Assembly: GCF_052116585.1 (NCBI RefSeq)
Contig: NZ_JBQKKT010000013.1
Coordinates: 24,031-88,030 of the forward strand
Source of the DNA: Luteococcus sp052116585
GTDB lineage: Bacteria; Actinomycetota; Actinomycetes; Propionibacteriales; Propionibacteriaceae
Length of the DNA: 64,000 nt
Direction: 5' to 3'
A program made the translations under genes and the position numbers. The notes under the pieces were generated by a model that worked only from the letters and a program-made list of their open reading frames with translations, was not told where the DNA came from and ran no database searches. Positions 7,716 to 15,877 of this stretch are shown here, in pieces. Numbering within the stretch: position 1 is the first letter of the stretch; each line of letters starts with the position of its first letter.

Positions 7716-8813
7716 ATGACCAAGGTGGCGCACCTGTCGACCGTCCATCGTCCGCGAGATCCCCGGATCTTCAACAAGGAGGCCAGCGCTCTGGCGGCTG
7801 AGGGCCTGGACGTCACCCTGATCGCACGTGGCACAGGCAGTGATCCGGTCAACGGCGTCACCATGGAGGAGCTGCCGCAGACCCAGGGGCGCCTCCAGCG
7901 CATGGTCCAGGGCCAGCTGAACGCCTGGCGGGCCCTGGGGCGGGTGCGGCCGGATGTCGTGCATGCACACGACCCCGAGCTCATCCCGATGGCCATGCTG
8001 TGGGCCCGCACCCATGGGGCGGGGTTCATCTTTGACGCCCACGAGGACCTCGTCGGGCAGATCGAAGACAAGGCCTATCTCAAGGGTCCGGTGAAGGCTG
8101 CTGCCCGCCTCTATGCTCGGTTGATCCTGGGTCTGGCCGACCGCTTCGCTGACGGAATCGTCGTCGCCACTCCTGTGATCCGGGAGAAGTACCGCAACCC
8201 GCACACCACGGTGGTGCGGAACTTCCCGTGGCTGAAGGACTTCCCGCAGGTGGAGCGAGAGCCGGTTTCGGGCCGAGTCGTCTACGTCGGCGGGCTCACG
8301 CGCAGCCGCGAGTCCGGCGTGATGCTCGAGACGGTGAAGGCGGTGGAGGGGGCCTCGATGCTGTTGGCCGGCCCGGCCGATGCGCATACCCAGGCACTGC
8401 TCGATGCACTCCGCCCGGATGACGGCATCGACTACCGCGGCACCGTCGCGGCCAGCGAAGTTCCGGCCCTGCTGGCCACGGGGGCGGTTGGCTTCGTCTT
8501 CCTGCAGCCCCTCCCCAACTACCGGGAGTCTCTGCCCACCAAGCTCTTCGAGTACATGGCGGCGGGCATCCCCTTCATCGCCAGCGATTTTCCCTACTGG
8601 CGGGGTTTGTTCGAGAAGTATGACGCAGGAGTCTTCGTCGACACGACGACGCCGGAGGCTCCGATCCGGGCGCTGCGCGAGCTGATCGGCGATCCGCAGC
8701 GTTGCCGTGAGATGGGGGAGCGCGGGCGTCGGGCGATCGAGGAACACTTCAACTTCGAGGCCGACGTGCCAGCATTGGTCGAGGTGACCGAACGGGCGGC
8801 CGCTGCGCGCTGA
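7716..8813 (+). CDS. Glycosyltransferase family 4
   Basis: The 365-residue GT-B protein starts KVAHLSTVHRPRDPRIFNKEA and contains HAHDPELIPMA and FDAHEDL near residues 87-110. The C-terminal donor site is SLPTKLFEYMAAGIPFIASDF near residues 270-290. It is paralogous to the enzyme at 13186-14316, sharing the AHLSTVH start, the DAHEDLV segment and the NYxxSLPTKxFEYMAxGxPF block. It stands alone between a terminator and a low-complexity repeat. The acceptor and donor sugars are unknown. Confidence 0.8.
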   Translation: MTKVAHLSTVHRPRDPRIFNKEASALAAEGLDVTLIARGTGSDPVNGVTMEELPQTQGRLQRMVQGQLNAWRALGRVRPDVVHAHDPELIPMAMLWARTHGAGFIFDAHEDLVGQIEDKAYLKGPVKAAARLYARLILGLADRFADGIVVATPVIREKYRNPHTTVVRNFPWLKDFPQVEREPVSGRVVYVGGLTRSRESGVMLETVKAVEGASMLLAGPADAHTQALLDALRPDDGIDYRGTVAASEVPALLATGAVGFVFLQPLPNYRESLPTKLFEYMAAGIPFIASDFPYWRGLFEKYDAGVFVDTTTPEAPIRALRELIGDPQRCREMGERGRRAIEEHFNFEADVPALVEVTERAAAAR

Positions 8814-8814
8814 G

Positions 8815-8846
8815 CCGCTGGGCTGCTGGGCCGCTGGGCTGCTGGG
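8815..8846 (+). repeat. Short tandem repeat of CGCTGGGCTGCTGGGC type
   Basis: Two near-identical 16-bp units directly follow the glycosyltransferase stop codon. This looks like simple low-complexity DNA; no function is suggested. Confidence 0.6.
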
Positions 8847-8912
8847 GGCTACGAGAGTCCCGTCCGTCGAGTGCGGTGGGGCAGGGCTGGGAGAAATGTC
8901 AGTGCCTGCGGC

Positions 8913-8918
8913 TAGCCT
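8913..8918 (+). promoter_or_regulatory. Putative -10 box (TAGCCT)
   Basis: TAGCCT lies 50 bases upstream of the VOC-protein ATG at 8963, matching the TAGNNT pattern of this window. Confidence 0.35.
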
Positions 8919-8962
8919 TCCTCCTGACACATGGTGCGTCGCACGACTCCCCTGGAGGAAAC

Positions 8963-9754
8963 ATGTCCCAGTCCGGAAACCCCACCTGGATGGACCTCGG
9001 CACCGACGACCTGGACGGTGCGCAGACCTTCTACTCCGAGCTCTTTGGATGGAACTTCAATGATCAGGGCCCCGACTTTGGCGGATACCGCATGATCCAG
9101 CTTGGCGACGCCTTCGTCGGGGGTGCCATGGACTCCCGGATGACACCTGAGGGCCTGGCCGACGAGCCGCAGTTTCCCACCAGCTGGACGATCTACCTGC
9201 GTGTGGACGACATCGATGCCGCGCTGGCCAGGGTGGAGCCCGCCGGCGGCAGCGTCATGATGCCTGCCATGCAGGTGGGGGAGGCCGGATCCATGGCGCT
9301 GGTCACGGCTCCCGACGGTGCCGTGGTGGGCATGTGGCAGCCCGCCGAGTTCCCCGGCTACGACTTCACGGGTCAGCCGGGAAGCCCCGTCTGGTTCGAG
9401 ACGATGAGCAAGGACTACGACGCCGCCAGCGCCTTCTACACCGAGGTCTTCGGTTGGAATCTCGTGCAGATGCCCGGCATCCCAGAGGGCCAGCCCCGCT
9501 ACGCCACCAATGGCTCCGAGGCTGACGCCGGCTGCGGGATCTGCGAGGCGCACACCTTCCTGCCCGACGAGGTGCCCAGCTACTGGCGGGTCTACCTGCA
9601 GGTGGAGGACACCGATGCGGCCGTCGCCAACATCCAACATCTGGGTGGACGCCTGCTCGACGGTCCGATGGACTCGCCCTTCGGTCGCCTGGCCACCGTC
9701 GCCGATCCGCAGGGGGGCATGTTCCAGGTCATCACCAGCTCCTACGAGGGCTGA
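8963..9754 (+). CDS. VOC-family (glyoxalase/bleomycin-resistance fold) two-domain protein
   Basis: The 263-residue protein is two tandem vicinal-oxygen-chelate repeats. Residues 5-125 begin PTWMDLGTDDLDGAQTFYSELFGWN, and residues 135-263 begin PVWFETMSKDYDAASAFYTEVFGWN. The two halves align closely, as expected for an internal duplication. Members of this subfamily are usually annotated only as VOC proteins, and the substrate is unknown. The ATG at 8963 follows GGAGGAA at ideal spacing. It is monocistronic, with a hairpin downstream, and has no evident link to polysaccharide synthesis. Confidence 0.85.
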   Translation: MSQSGNPTWMDLGTDDLDGAQTFYSELFGWNFNDQGPDFGGYRMIQLGDAFVGGAMDSRMTPEGLADEPQFPTSWTIYLRVDDIDAALARVEPAGGSVMMPAMQVGEAGSMALVTAPDGAVVGMWQPAEFPGYDFTGQPGSPVWFETMSKDYDAASAFYTEVFGWNLVQMPGIPEGQPRYATNGSEADAGCGICEAHTFLPDEVPSYWRVYLQVEDTDAAVANIQHLGGRLLDGPMDSPFGRLATVADPQGGMFQVITSSYEG

Positions 9755-9778
9755 AATCCTGCCGTGCCCGCCGGGGAT

Positions 9779-9804
9779 GGCACACCAGCGGTCCTGGGTG
9801 TGCC
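9779..9804 (+). terminator. Hairpin terminator after VOC gene
   Basis: GGCACACC (9779-9786) pairs perfectly with GGTGTGCC (9797-9804). There is no T-run. Confidence 0.5.
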
Positions 9805-9846
9805 TTCCCAGCTGGGCCGCTCCGCTCGTGGCACGGTGCCTCGTCC

Positions 9847-9852
9847 TAGACT
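9847..9852 (+). promoter_or_regulatory. Putative -10 box (TAGACT)
   Basis: TAGACT lies 48 bases before the GH13 start codon at 9895. Confidence 0.4.
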
Positions 9853-9894
9853 GACCAGGATCGAGGACTCGTCCCCACGGAAGAGGAGCACGTC

Positions 9895-11133
9895 ATGCGC
9901 TGGTTCGAGCACGCCATCTGGTGGCAGGTCTACCCACTCGGTTTCACGGGTGCTCCGGTGCGGCCGGTATCCGACGGGGAACGTCTGCTCACCCATCGTT
10001 TGGGGCATCTGCACAACTGGCTCGACCATGCCCAGCAGCTCGGCACCAACGGTCTACTGCTGGGGCCCGTGTTCACGTCCTCCACCCATGGGTACGACAC
10101 CCTGGACCACTACACAGTCGATCCACGACTGGGGGAAGACTCCGACTTCGACGCCCTCGTTGCGGCCTGCCGCGAACGCGGGATCGTGGTGCTGCTGGAC
10201 GGCGTCTTCAACCACGTAGGCGACCAGCACCCCCTCTACCGTGCCGCGCTGGAGAAGGGGCCCGACTCGGAGGAGGCCAAGCTCTTCCGCATCGACTGGA
10301 GTCAGAACCCGCCGCGGGCCGCCGTCTTCGAGGGCCACGGCTCGCTGGTGGCGCTGAACCATGACGAGCCCGCCACGGCCGCGCTGGTGGCCGACGTGAT
10401 GCGGCACTGGCTGCGTCGGGGCATCCACGGCTGGCGACTTGATGCCGCATACGCGATCAAGCCCGAGTTCTGGCGCGCCGTGCTGGCCCAAGTGCGGCCG
10501 GACTTCCCCGAGGCCTGGTTCGTCGGCGAGATGATCCACGGCGACTATGCCGACTATGTGCAGCGCTCCGGTCTGGATTCGATCACCCAGTACGAACTCT
10601 GGAAGTCGATCTGGAGCTCGTTGAAGGACCAGAACTTCTTCGAGCTGGACTGGACGCTGCAGCGTCACAACGGCTGGCTTGAGCACTTCGTCCCCCAGAC
10701 CTTCGTCGGCAACCACGACGTGACCCGGATCGCCACGCTGGTGGGGCAGGAGAGGCTCGCGGCCGCGCTCACCGTCCTGTTCACGGTTGGCGGCATCCCC
10801 AGCGTCTACTACGGCGACGAGCGCGGCTACACCGGCACCAAGTACGACCGGCTGGGCGGCGACGATGAGGTGCGGCCCATCTTCCCGTCGACACCGGACG
10901 AGCTGTCGCCACTCGGCGACGCGGTGCAGCGACTGCACCAGGACCTGATCGGCCTGCGCCGTCGCAATCCGTGGCTGGTGCACGCGCGCACCGAGAAGCT
11001 CGAACTGCGCAATGAGTTCTACCGCTACCGGGTGAACGGCCCCAGCGGGGAGCAGCTCCTGGTGCAGCTCGACCTGCCCGCCGGGCGAGTCAGGATCGAG
11101 GACGGTCAGGGCCAGCCGCTGCTCGAGGTCTGA
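9895..11133 (+). CDS. GH13 alpha-amylase-family glycosidase
   Basis: The 412-residue (beta/alpha)8 enzyme has conserved region I (DGVFNHVG near residue 102), region II with the nucleophile Asp (GWRLDAAYA near 180), region III with the acid Glu (WFVGEMI near 208) and region IV (FVGNHDVTR near 273). All three catalytic acids are present. It lacks a signal peptide, so it probably acts in the cytoplasm on alpha-glucans or oligosaccharides. Its length is short for the family because the C-terminal beta domain is reduced. The ATG follows GAGGAG. The DUF421 gene begins 3 bases downstream. Confidence 0.85.
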   Translation: MRWFEHAIWWQVYPLGFTGAPVRPVSDGERLLTHRLGHLHNWLDHAQQLGTNGLLLGPVFTSSTHGYDTLDHYTVDPRLGEDSDFDALVAACRERGIVVLLDGVFNHVGDQHPLYRAALEKGPDSEEAKLFRIDWSQNPPRAAVFEGHGSLVALNHDEPATAALVADVMRHWLRRGIHGWRLDAAYAIKPEFWRAVLAQVRPDFPEAWFVGEMIHGDYADYVQRSGLDSITQYELWKSIWSSLKDQNFFELDWTLQRHNGWLEHFVPQTFVGNHDVTRIATLVGQERLAAALTVLFTVGGIPSVYYGDERGYTGTKYDRLGGDDEVRPIFPSTPDELSPLGDAVQRLHQDLIGLRRRNPWLVHARTEKLELRNEFYRYRVNGPSGEQLLVQLDLPAGRVRIEDGQGQPLLEV

Positions 11134-11136
11134 CCG

Positions 11137-11718
11137 ATGGACGGGGCGAGTGGATTCTGGCAGGCGGTCTGGTGGCAGCTCGGGATCGGGTGGCCCGGGG
11201 TCTTCTCCGTCGTCGTCTCGTCGACCGTGCTCTACGTGTGCTTCGCGCTGGTGGTGCACCTGTCCGGCCCCAAGCTGACGGCCCGTCCCAGCGTGCTCAG
11301 CTTCTCCGTCATGGCCCTGCTCGGTGCGCTGTGTGCCCGAGGGATGTTGGGCAATTCGCCCACGCTGGCCGGGTCACTGCTGGCCGTCGCCGTCCTGCTG
11401 GTGCTGGAGGCCCTGTTGGGTCGGGTTCGGTGGGCAGCCCGTCGCGCCAAGGCCGACGGTGGAAAGGGCCACCGGGCCGTCGTCGTGATGGTGGACGGCA
11501 TCTTCTGCAGCGACGTCCTGCACGACCGTCGCCTGACCGAGGCCCAGCTGCTCGCCCGGCTGAGGATGGAGGGGCTGCTGAGCCGTCGCGACGCCGCCCT
11601 GGTGATCCTGGAGCGTCGCGGCGGGCTCACCGTGGTCAAGCGCGGGCAGCGGATCGAGCGCGCCCTGCTCCACGGAGTACGGGGCGCCGACCGGATCCCG
11701 GAGGACCTGGTGCTCTAG
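11137..11718 (+). CDS. DUF421/YetF-like membrane protein
   Basis: The 193-residue protein has three N-terminal membrane helices (about residues 18-40, 48-66 and 74-92). A basic linker (RRAKADGGKGHR) and a cytoplasmic domain containing VMVDGIFCSDVL, LLARLRMEGLLSRRDAALVILERRGGLTVVK follow, the hallmark of the YetF/YcaP family. The function of the family is poorly known. It is translationally close to the GH13 gene (3 bases). After its stop comes the CGCGTGGGTT repeat region. Confidence 0.75.
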   Translation: MDGASGFWQAVWWQLGIGWPGVFSVVVSSTVLYVCFALVVHLSGPKLTARPSVLSFSVMALLGALCARGMLGNSPTLAGSLLAVAVLLVLEALLGRVRWAARRAKADGGKGHRAVVVMVDGIFCSDVLHDRRLTEAQLLARLRMEGLLSRRDAALVILERRGGLTVVKRGQRIERALLHGVRGADRIPEDLVL

Positions 11719-11719
11719 C

Positions 11720-11979
11720 TCCGCGTGGGATTCATGCCCACACGGCATCCCGCGTGGGTTTCAGCAGTCTGCGTGGGTTCCAGTGCCCCCATTCCAGCCC
11801 CGCGTGGGTTCCAACTTCCCGCGTGCGGTGTACCCGTCGCGGGGTGATCAATCCCACGCGAACGCGCGCCGCGTGGGTTTCAGCAGCCTGCGTGGGTTCC
11901 AGTGCCCCCATTCCAGCCCCGCGTGGGTTTCAACTTCGCGCGTGCGGTGTACCCGTTGCGGGGTGACCAAACCCACGCG
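11720..11979. repeat. CGCGTGGGTT palindromic repeat region, two tandem 110-bp copies
   Basis: Copy A (11751-11860) and copy B (11870-11979) are each 110 bp, nearly identical and separated by 9 bp. Each contains three direct CGCGTGGGTT or TGCGTGGGTT motifs and ends with the inverted form. In copy B, CGCGTGGGTTT at 11930 pairs exactly with AAACCCACGCG ending at 11979, enclosing CCCG-TTG-CGGG. A partial motif begins at 11722. The same family recurs at 21686-21916. There is no coding potential; it resembles REP/BIME or MITE-like intergenic palindromes. Confidence 0.8.
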
Positions 11980-12055
11980 GGGACTGGCAGCGCGCGACTG
12001 GCCCCCGGGTTGGGCCGCTCCGAGCGGCGTCGACGGGATGTTCGTTGGGGCGCAC

Positions 12056-12061
12056 TAGAGT
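12056..12061 (+). promoter_or_regulatory. Putative -10 box (TAGAGT)
   Basis: TAGAGT lies 39 bases upstream of the epimerase start at 12095, downstream of the repeat region. Confidence 0.4.
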
Positions 12062-12094
12062 TGGTCCCGCCGTCCACCCAGAAGGAGACCCAGA

Positions 12095-13189
12095 ATGCGC
12101 GTCGTGAGCATCGTCGGTGCCCGCCCCCAGTTCGTGAAGCTGGCGCCCGTGGCCAAGGCCCTTGCCGCCGCGGGGATCGACCACAAGATCGTGCACACCG
12201 GGCAGCACTACGACGTGAACATGTCGGACTCCTTCTTCGTGGACCTCGGCATCCCGAATCCCGACGTGCACCTGGGGGTCGGCTCCGGCAGCCACGGAGT
12301 GCAGACCGGATCGATGCTGGCGCAGATGGACGCCGCCTTCACCGAGCTGCAGCCCGACTGGGTGCTGGTCTACGGCGACACCAACTCGACGATCGCAGGC
12401 ATTCTCGCCGCGGTGAAGATGCACATCCCGACGGCCCACCTGGAGGCCGGGCTGCGCTCCTTCAACCGCCGCATGCCGGAGGAGCACAACCGCGTGATGA
12501 CGGACCACGCGGCCGACATCTGCCTGGCCCCCACCCAGGTGGCCGTCCAGCACCTCACCGACGAGGGGCTCAAGGACCGCGCCGTTCTGGTGGGCGACGT
12601 GATGGTGGACGTGTGCTTCCAGGTGCGCGACGCCGTCAAGGACCGTCCCCTGGCCATCGCGGGCATCGAGGACGGCGACCAGTTCATCCTGGCCACCATC
12701 CACCGCGCCGACAACACCGACGACCCGGCCCGCCTGAAGACCATCCTGGAGACCCTCGCGGCGCTCCCTGTGAAGACCATCCTGCCGGTGCACCCGCGGC
12801 TGCGCGCCAAAGCCGCCGAGTTCGGGCTGGACATCGAGGCCGGCAACCTGGTGGCCGTCGACCCGCTGGCCTACCCGGACATGGTCAATGCCGTCGTGCG
12901 TTCCGTCGGCGTGGTGACCGACTCGGGCGGCCTGCAGAAGGAGGCCTACCTGCTGGGCGCTCCGTGCACCACGCTGCGCACCGAGACCGAGTGGGTCGAG
13001 ACCCTGGCCGATGGCTGGAACATCCTGGACCCCGACCTCACCCAGGTGGCCCAGGTGGCCGTGCGTCCCCGCCCCAGCGCTGAGCGTGGCACCCCGTACG
13101 GCACTGGGCACGCCGCTGAGGAGGTCGCCAAGGCACTCCAGGCCTACAGCGTCGACGCAGCCGGGAACCTGGTCGGCCCCTCCGCGTGA
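12095..13189 (+). CDS. wbpI: UDP-N-acetylglucosamine 2-epimerase family, WbpI-like
   Basis: The 364-residue GT-B-fold epimerase begins MRVVSIVGARPQFVKLAPV. It has HTGQHYDVNMSDSFF near residue 34, GDTNSTIAG near 95, HLEAGLRSFNRRMPEEHNR near 113 and DSGGLQKEA near 275. The GARPQF and RSFNRRMPEE forms match the WbpI branch (UDP-2,3-diacetamido-2,3-dideoxyglucuronate 2-epimerase) better than WecB. With WbpA, B, D and E-like genes in the same locus it would complete UDP-ManNAc(3NAc)A. It starts with a good AAGGAG site and overlaps the next glycosyltransferase by a GTGA. Confidence 0.8.
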   Translation: MRVVSIVGARPQFVKLAPVAKALAAAGIDHKIVHTGQHYDVNMSDSFFVDLGIPNPDVHLGVGSGSHGVQTGSMLAQMDAAFTELQPDWVLVYGDTNSTIAGILAAVKMHIPTAHLEAGLRSFNRRMPEEHNRVMTDHAADICLAPTQVAVQHLTDEGLKDRAVLVGDVMVDVCFQVRDAVKDRPLAIAGIEDGDQFILATIHRADNTDDPARLKTILETLAALPVKTILPVHPRLRAKAAEFGLDIEAGNLVAVDPLAYPDMVNAVVRSVGVVTDSGGLQKEAYLLGAPCTTLRTETEWVETLADGWNILDPDLTQVAQVAVRPRPSAERGTPYGTGHAAEEVAKALQAYSVDAAGNLVGPSA

Positions 13190-14316
13190 GCGCGACCACG
13201 ACTTCCGTCCGGGGGCGCATCGCGCACCTGAGCACCGTCCACCAGTCCTGGGACAACAGGATCCTGAACAAGGAGTGCCGGGCCCTGTCCGAGGCAGGCT
13301 TTGACGTGCACCTGGTGATCCAGGCCGACGAGGACCGGATCACGCACGGAGTGCAGGTGCATGCAATCAAGCCACGTGGCCGGGCGACACGACTGCTGGC
13401 CTCGCAGCTGGAGGCCTGGCGGATGCTCGACCGGATTCGGCCCGAACTGCTGCACTTCCACGATCCCGAGCTGATCCCGATGGCCATCGCGTACGGTCGT
13501 CGCCGTGGCATCCCCGTCGTCTATGACGCCCATGAGGACCTGGTGAAGCAGATTGCGACCAAGCCCTACCTGCGGGGGATCAAGGGACACCTGGCCAGGG
13601 CGGCTGCCCGACGGCTGGTGGCCCGGGCCGATGCCCAGTGCGATGCCGTCGTCACCGTCATCGACGAGATCGCAGCCGGTTTCCGGACGAGCCTCGACGG
13701 CCGTCAACGACCCGTGGTGGTGGCGCACAACCTTCCGTGGCTCGCCGACTTCCCCGCCTCACGTCCCCAGGCTGCGGACCGGGTGGCCGTGTACACCGGC
13801 GATGTCAGTCTGGAGCGCGGGCTGGAGCGAATGCTGGCAGCGGTCCGGGACGACGATGCACGGCTGGTGGTGGCCGGGCGGTGCTTGGTGGACGATGCCC
13901 GGCTGGCCGAGCACCCGCGTCTGGACTACCGCGGGCTGGTACCGCCAGCGGACCTGCCGGGGATCATCGCCGAGGGGCGGGTGGGGCTCGTGCTACTGAG
14001 CCGCCTGCCGAACTACGAGCACTCCCTGCCCACCAAGGTCTTTGAATACATGGCCTGCGGGGTCCCCTTCCTGGCCAGCGATTTTGCCTACTGGCGGGAG
14101 CTCTTCGGCGGGCTGGAGGCGGGCGTCTTCGTCGACGCGGATGACCCCGTCGCGGTCCGGCGCGAACTCAAGGCCCTGCTGGACGATCCACAGCGCTGCG
14201 CTCGGCTGGGTGCCAATGGTCGGCGCGCCGTCGAGGAGCGCTTCTGCTTCGAGAACGAGCAGGCCGTTCTGGTGGACCTGATGGAGCACCTGCTGGATCG
14301 CGGCCGCCTGCCCTGA
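13186..14316 (+). CDS. Glycosyltransferase family 4
   Basis: The 376-residue GT-B enzyme starts GTG in a GTGA overlap with the WbpI-like gene. Motifs include IAHLSTVHQSWDNRILNKEC, HFHDPELIPMA, YDAHEDLV and SLPTKVFEYMACGVPFLASDF. It is paralogous to the enzyme at 7716-8813. Translational coupling to the epimerase makes it a good candidate to use UDP-ManNAc(3NAc)A, but this is inference. It converges on the sugar transferase gene with only 7 bases between the stop codons. Confidence 0.8.
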   Translation: MSATTTSVRGRIAHLSTVHQSWDNRILNKECRALSEAGFDVHLVIQADEDRITHGVQVHAIKPRGRATRLLASQLEAWRMLDRIRPELLHFHDPELIPMAIAYGRRRGIPVVYDAHEDLVKQIATKPYLRGIKGHLARAAARRLVARADAQCDAVVTVIDEIAAGFRTSLDGRQRPVVVAHNLPWLADFPASRPQAADRVAVYTGDVSLERGLERMLAAVRDDDARLVVAGRCLVDDARLAEHPRLDYRGLVPPADLPGIIAEGRVGLVLLSRLPNYEHSLPTKVFEYMACGVPFLASDFAYWRELFGGLEAGVFVDADDPVAVRRELKALLDDPQRCARLGANGRRAVEERFCFENEQAVLVDLMEHLLDRGRLP

Positions 14317-14323
14317 GCACGCC

Positions 14324-15706
14324 TCAGTGCAGGACGACAGTGCCCTCCGGGAGCACGATCTCGGGGCTGCCCTCCTCTTCGGCGCCTTGGCTGGAGACCT
14401 TGTCAAAGAGGATCTTGATGGTCTGCAGGCCAATCTTGAGATCGAGCATGGGGCTGTAGGTCTTGATGTAGAGCAGATCGAAGTTCAACTTGGCCTGGAA
14501 GTCGCTGGCGTACTTGCCGTAGACCTGTGCATAGCCCGTGACGCCGGCGCGCACATTGTGGCGCAGCGGGTAGTGGGGATTGATCTCGGTGAACTGCTTC
14601 ACGAAGAAGGGGCGCTCCGGGCGGGGGCCGATCAGGCTCATGTCCCCGCGCAGCACATTGATCAGCTGGGGCAGCTCGTCGATGCGCATGCTGCGCAGGT
14701 ACTTGCCCAGCGGGGTGACACGCGCGTCGTTGCTGGTGGCCAGCGTCGGGCCGGACTTGGCCTCGGCATTGGCGGCCATCGAACGGAACTTGAGGATCTC
14801 GAACTCTCGGTTGCCCTGGGTGACACGAACCTGCTTGTAGAAGACCGGGCCGGGGGAGGTCAGTTTCACCAGGAGCGCGGTCACCAGCATGATCGGGCTC
14901 ACCAGCACCAGGCCCACCAGTGCGATGAGGAAGTCTCCAGCTCGCTTGAGCAGGTCGTACTCGCCGGGGATCTTGAAGGGGCTCACGAGCACGATCGACT
15001 CGTCCTCGATACTCATGATGTTGGGGTTGATCATCAGCAGCCGCTGGAAGTCAGCGGTGAGGAAGATCTCCTTCTCCTTCTCCAACAGGTAGTCGTAGAC
15101 CTGGCGACGGGTGGCGTCGTCGATCTGGTCGCTGACGTGCACCGAGTCGTAGTCGTCCAGATACGCGCGCAGATGTTCGACGTAGTGGCCGTCCACCACA
15201 TGGGTGAGCTGGTGACGAGGGCTGCGGTTGGAGAGGAAATTGCGCACCGCGCGTGATTCCTGGCCGGGGACGGTCAGACACATCACGCGGTTGTCACCGC
15301 GAACCCGGCGATAGACGCCGTAGACGATGATCCGTACCACTGCCAGCGCCACGGTGCTGAGCACCAGATTGATCAGGATCACGCCGCGGGGGAAGGCGAA
15401 CCAGCTCCCGGCGAAGGTGGCGGCCGCAATGATGCCGGTGACGATGATCTGGTCGATCAACGTGATGATGGCCAGGTCCAGGCGGGTCTTGTTGTAGAGG
15501 ACGTAGACGCCCGAGAAGACGCTGACGATGACGAAACCCACCAGCGCGTAGCCAAAGGTGGACGTCACTGCCGAGAGGTTGCGCTGCGGCATGTGGCCGC
15601 CGAAACGCAGCCAGACGGAGAGGAACAGACAGACCGAGAAGACGGCCATGTCCGTCAGCACCATCAGCAGCTTCTCTGCCTTGGCGAAATTGTCCTTGCG
15701 GGCCAC
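14324..15706 (-). CDS. Polyprenyl-phosphate sugar-1-phosphate transferase (initiating enzyme)
   Basis: The 460-residue protein has four N-terminal membrane helices, a nucleotide-binding-like middle region and one more helix before the catalytic domain. The C-terminal catalytic block contains GPVFYKQVRVTQGNREFEILKFRSM, LRSMRIDELPQLINVLRGDMSLIGPRPE and RAGVTGYAQVYGKY. This is the PHPT/WbaP-type architecture that transfers the first sugar phosphate to undecaprenyl phosphate. I prefer GTG at 15706 because GGAAGGGA precedes it; the ATG at 15721 in the same frame has no such site. A TAGACT -10 lies upstream. Confidence 0.85.
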   Translation of the reverse strand: MARKDNFAKAEKLLMVLTDMAVFSVCLFLSVWLRFGGHMPQRNLSAVTSTFGYALVGFVIVSVFSGVYVLYNKTRLDLAIITLIDQIIVTGIIAAATFAGSWFAFPRGVILINLVLSTVALAVVRIIVYGVYRRVRGDNRVMCLTVPGQESRAVRNFLSNRSPRHQLTHVVDGHYVEHLRAYLDDYDSVHVSDQIDDATRRQVYDYLLEKEKEIFLTADFQRLLMINPNIMSIEDESIVLVSPFKIPGEYDLLKRAGDFLIALVGLVLVSPIMLVTALLVKLTSPGPVFYKQVRVTQGNREFEILKFRSMAANAEAKSGPTLATSNDARVTPLGKYLRSMRIDELPQLINVLRGDMSLIGPRPERPFFVKQFTEINPHYPLRHNVRAGVTGYAQVYGKYASDFQAKLNFDLLYIKTYSPMLDLKIGLQTIKILFDKVSSQGAEEEGSPEIVLPEGTVVLH

Positions 15707-15772
15707 GTGAGTCCCTTCCATGGTGTGAGTCGTGGAGCCGCCGGCATGTCTGGGCCCCACGGATCGCCCGCC

Positions 15773-15778
15773 AGTCTA
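15773..15778 (-). promoter_or_regulatory. Putative -10 box (TAGACT on minus strand)
   Basis: TAGACT reads leftward 67 bases ahead of the sugar-transferase GTG at 15706. Confidence 0.4.
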
Positions 15779-15877
15779 GTGCCGCGTCCCAGCGAGCCCG
15801 GGAAATCCCGGGTCCACGGGGATGCGAGGGTCTTCAGGGCTGACGCGGCCCACGTCCGCTGTGATCTTCGGCCGGCC

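Noticed and set aside
8815..8846. CGCTGGGCTGCTGGGC repeat as a regulatory element
   Set aside because: Two units of simple low-complexity sequence with no dyad and no promoter link.
11783..12058. Small ORFs across the CGCGTGGGTT repeats
   Set aside because: They only translate the palindromic DNA repeats and lack start signals.
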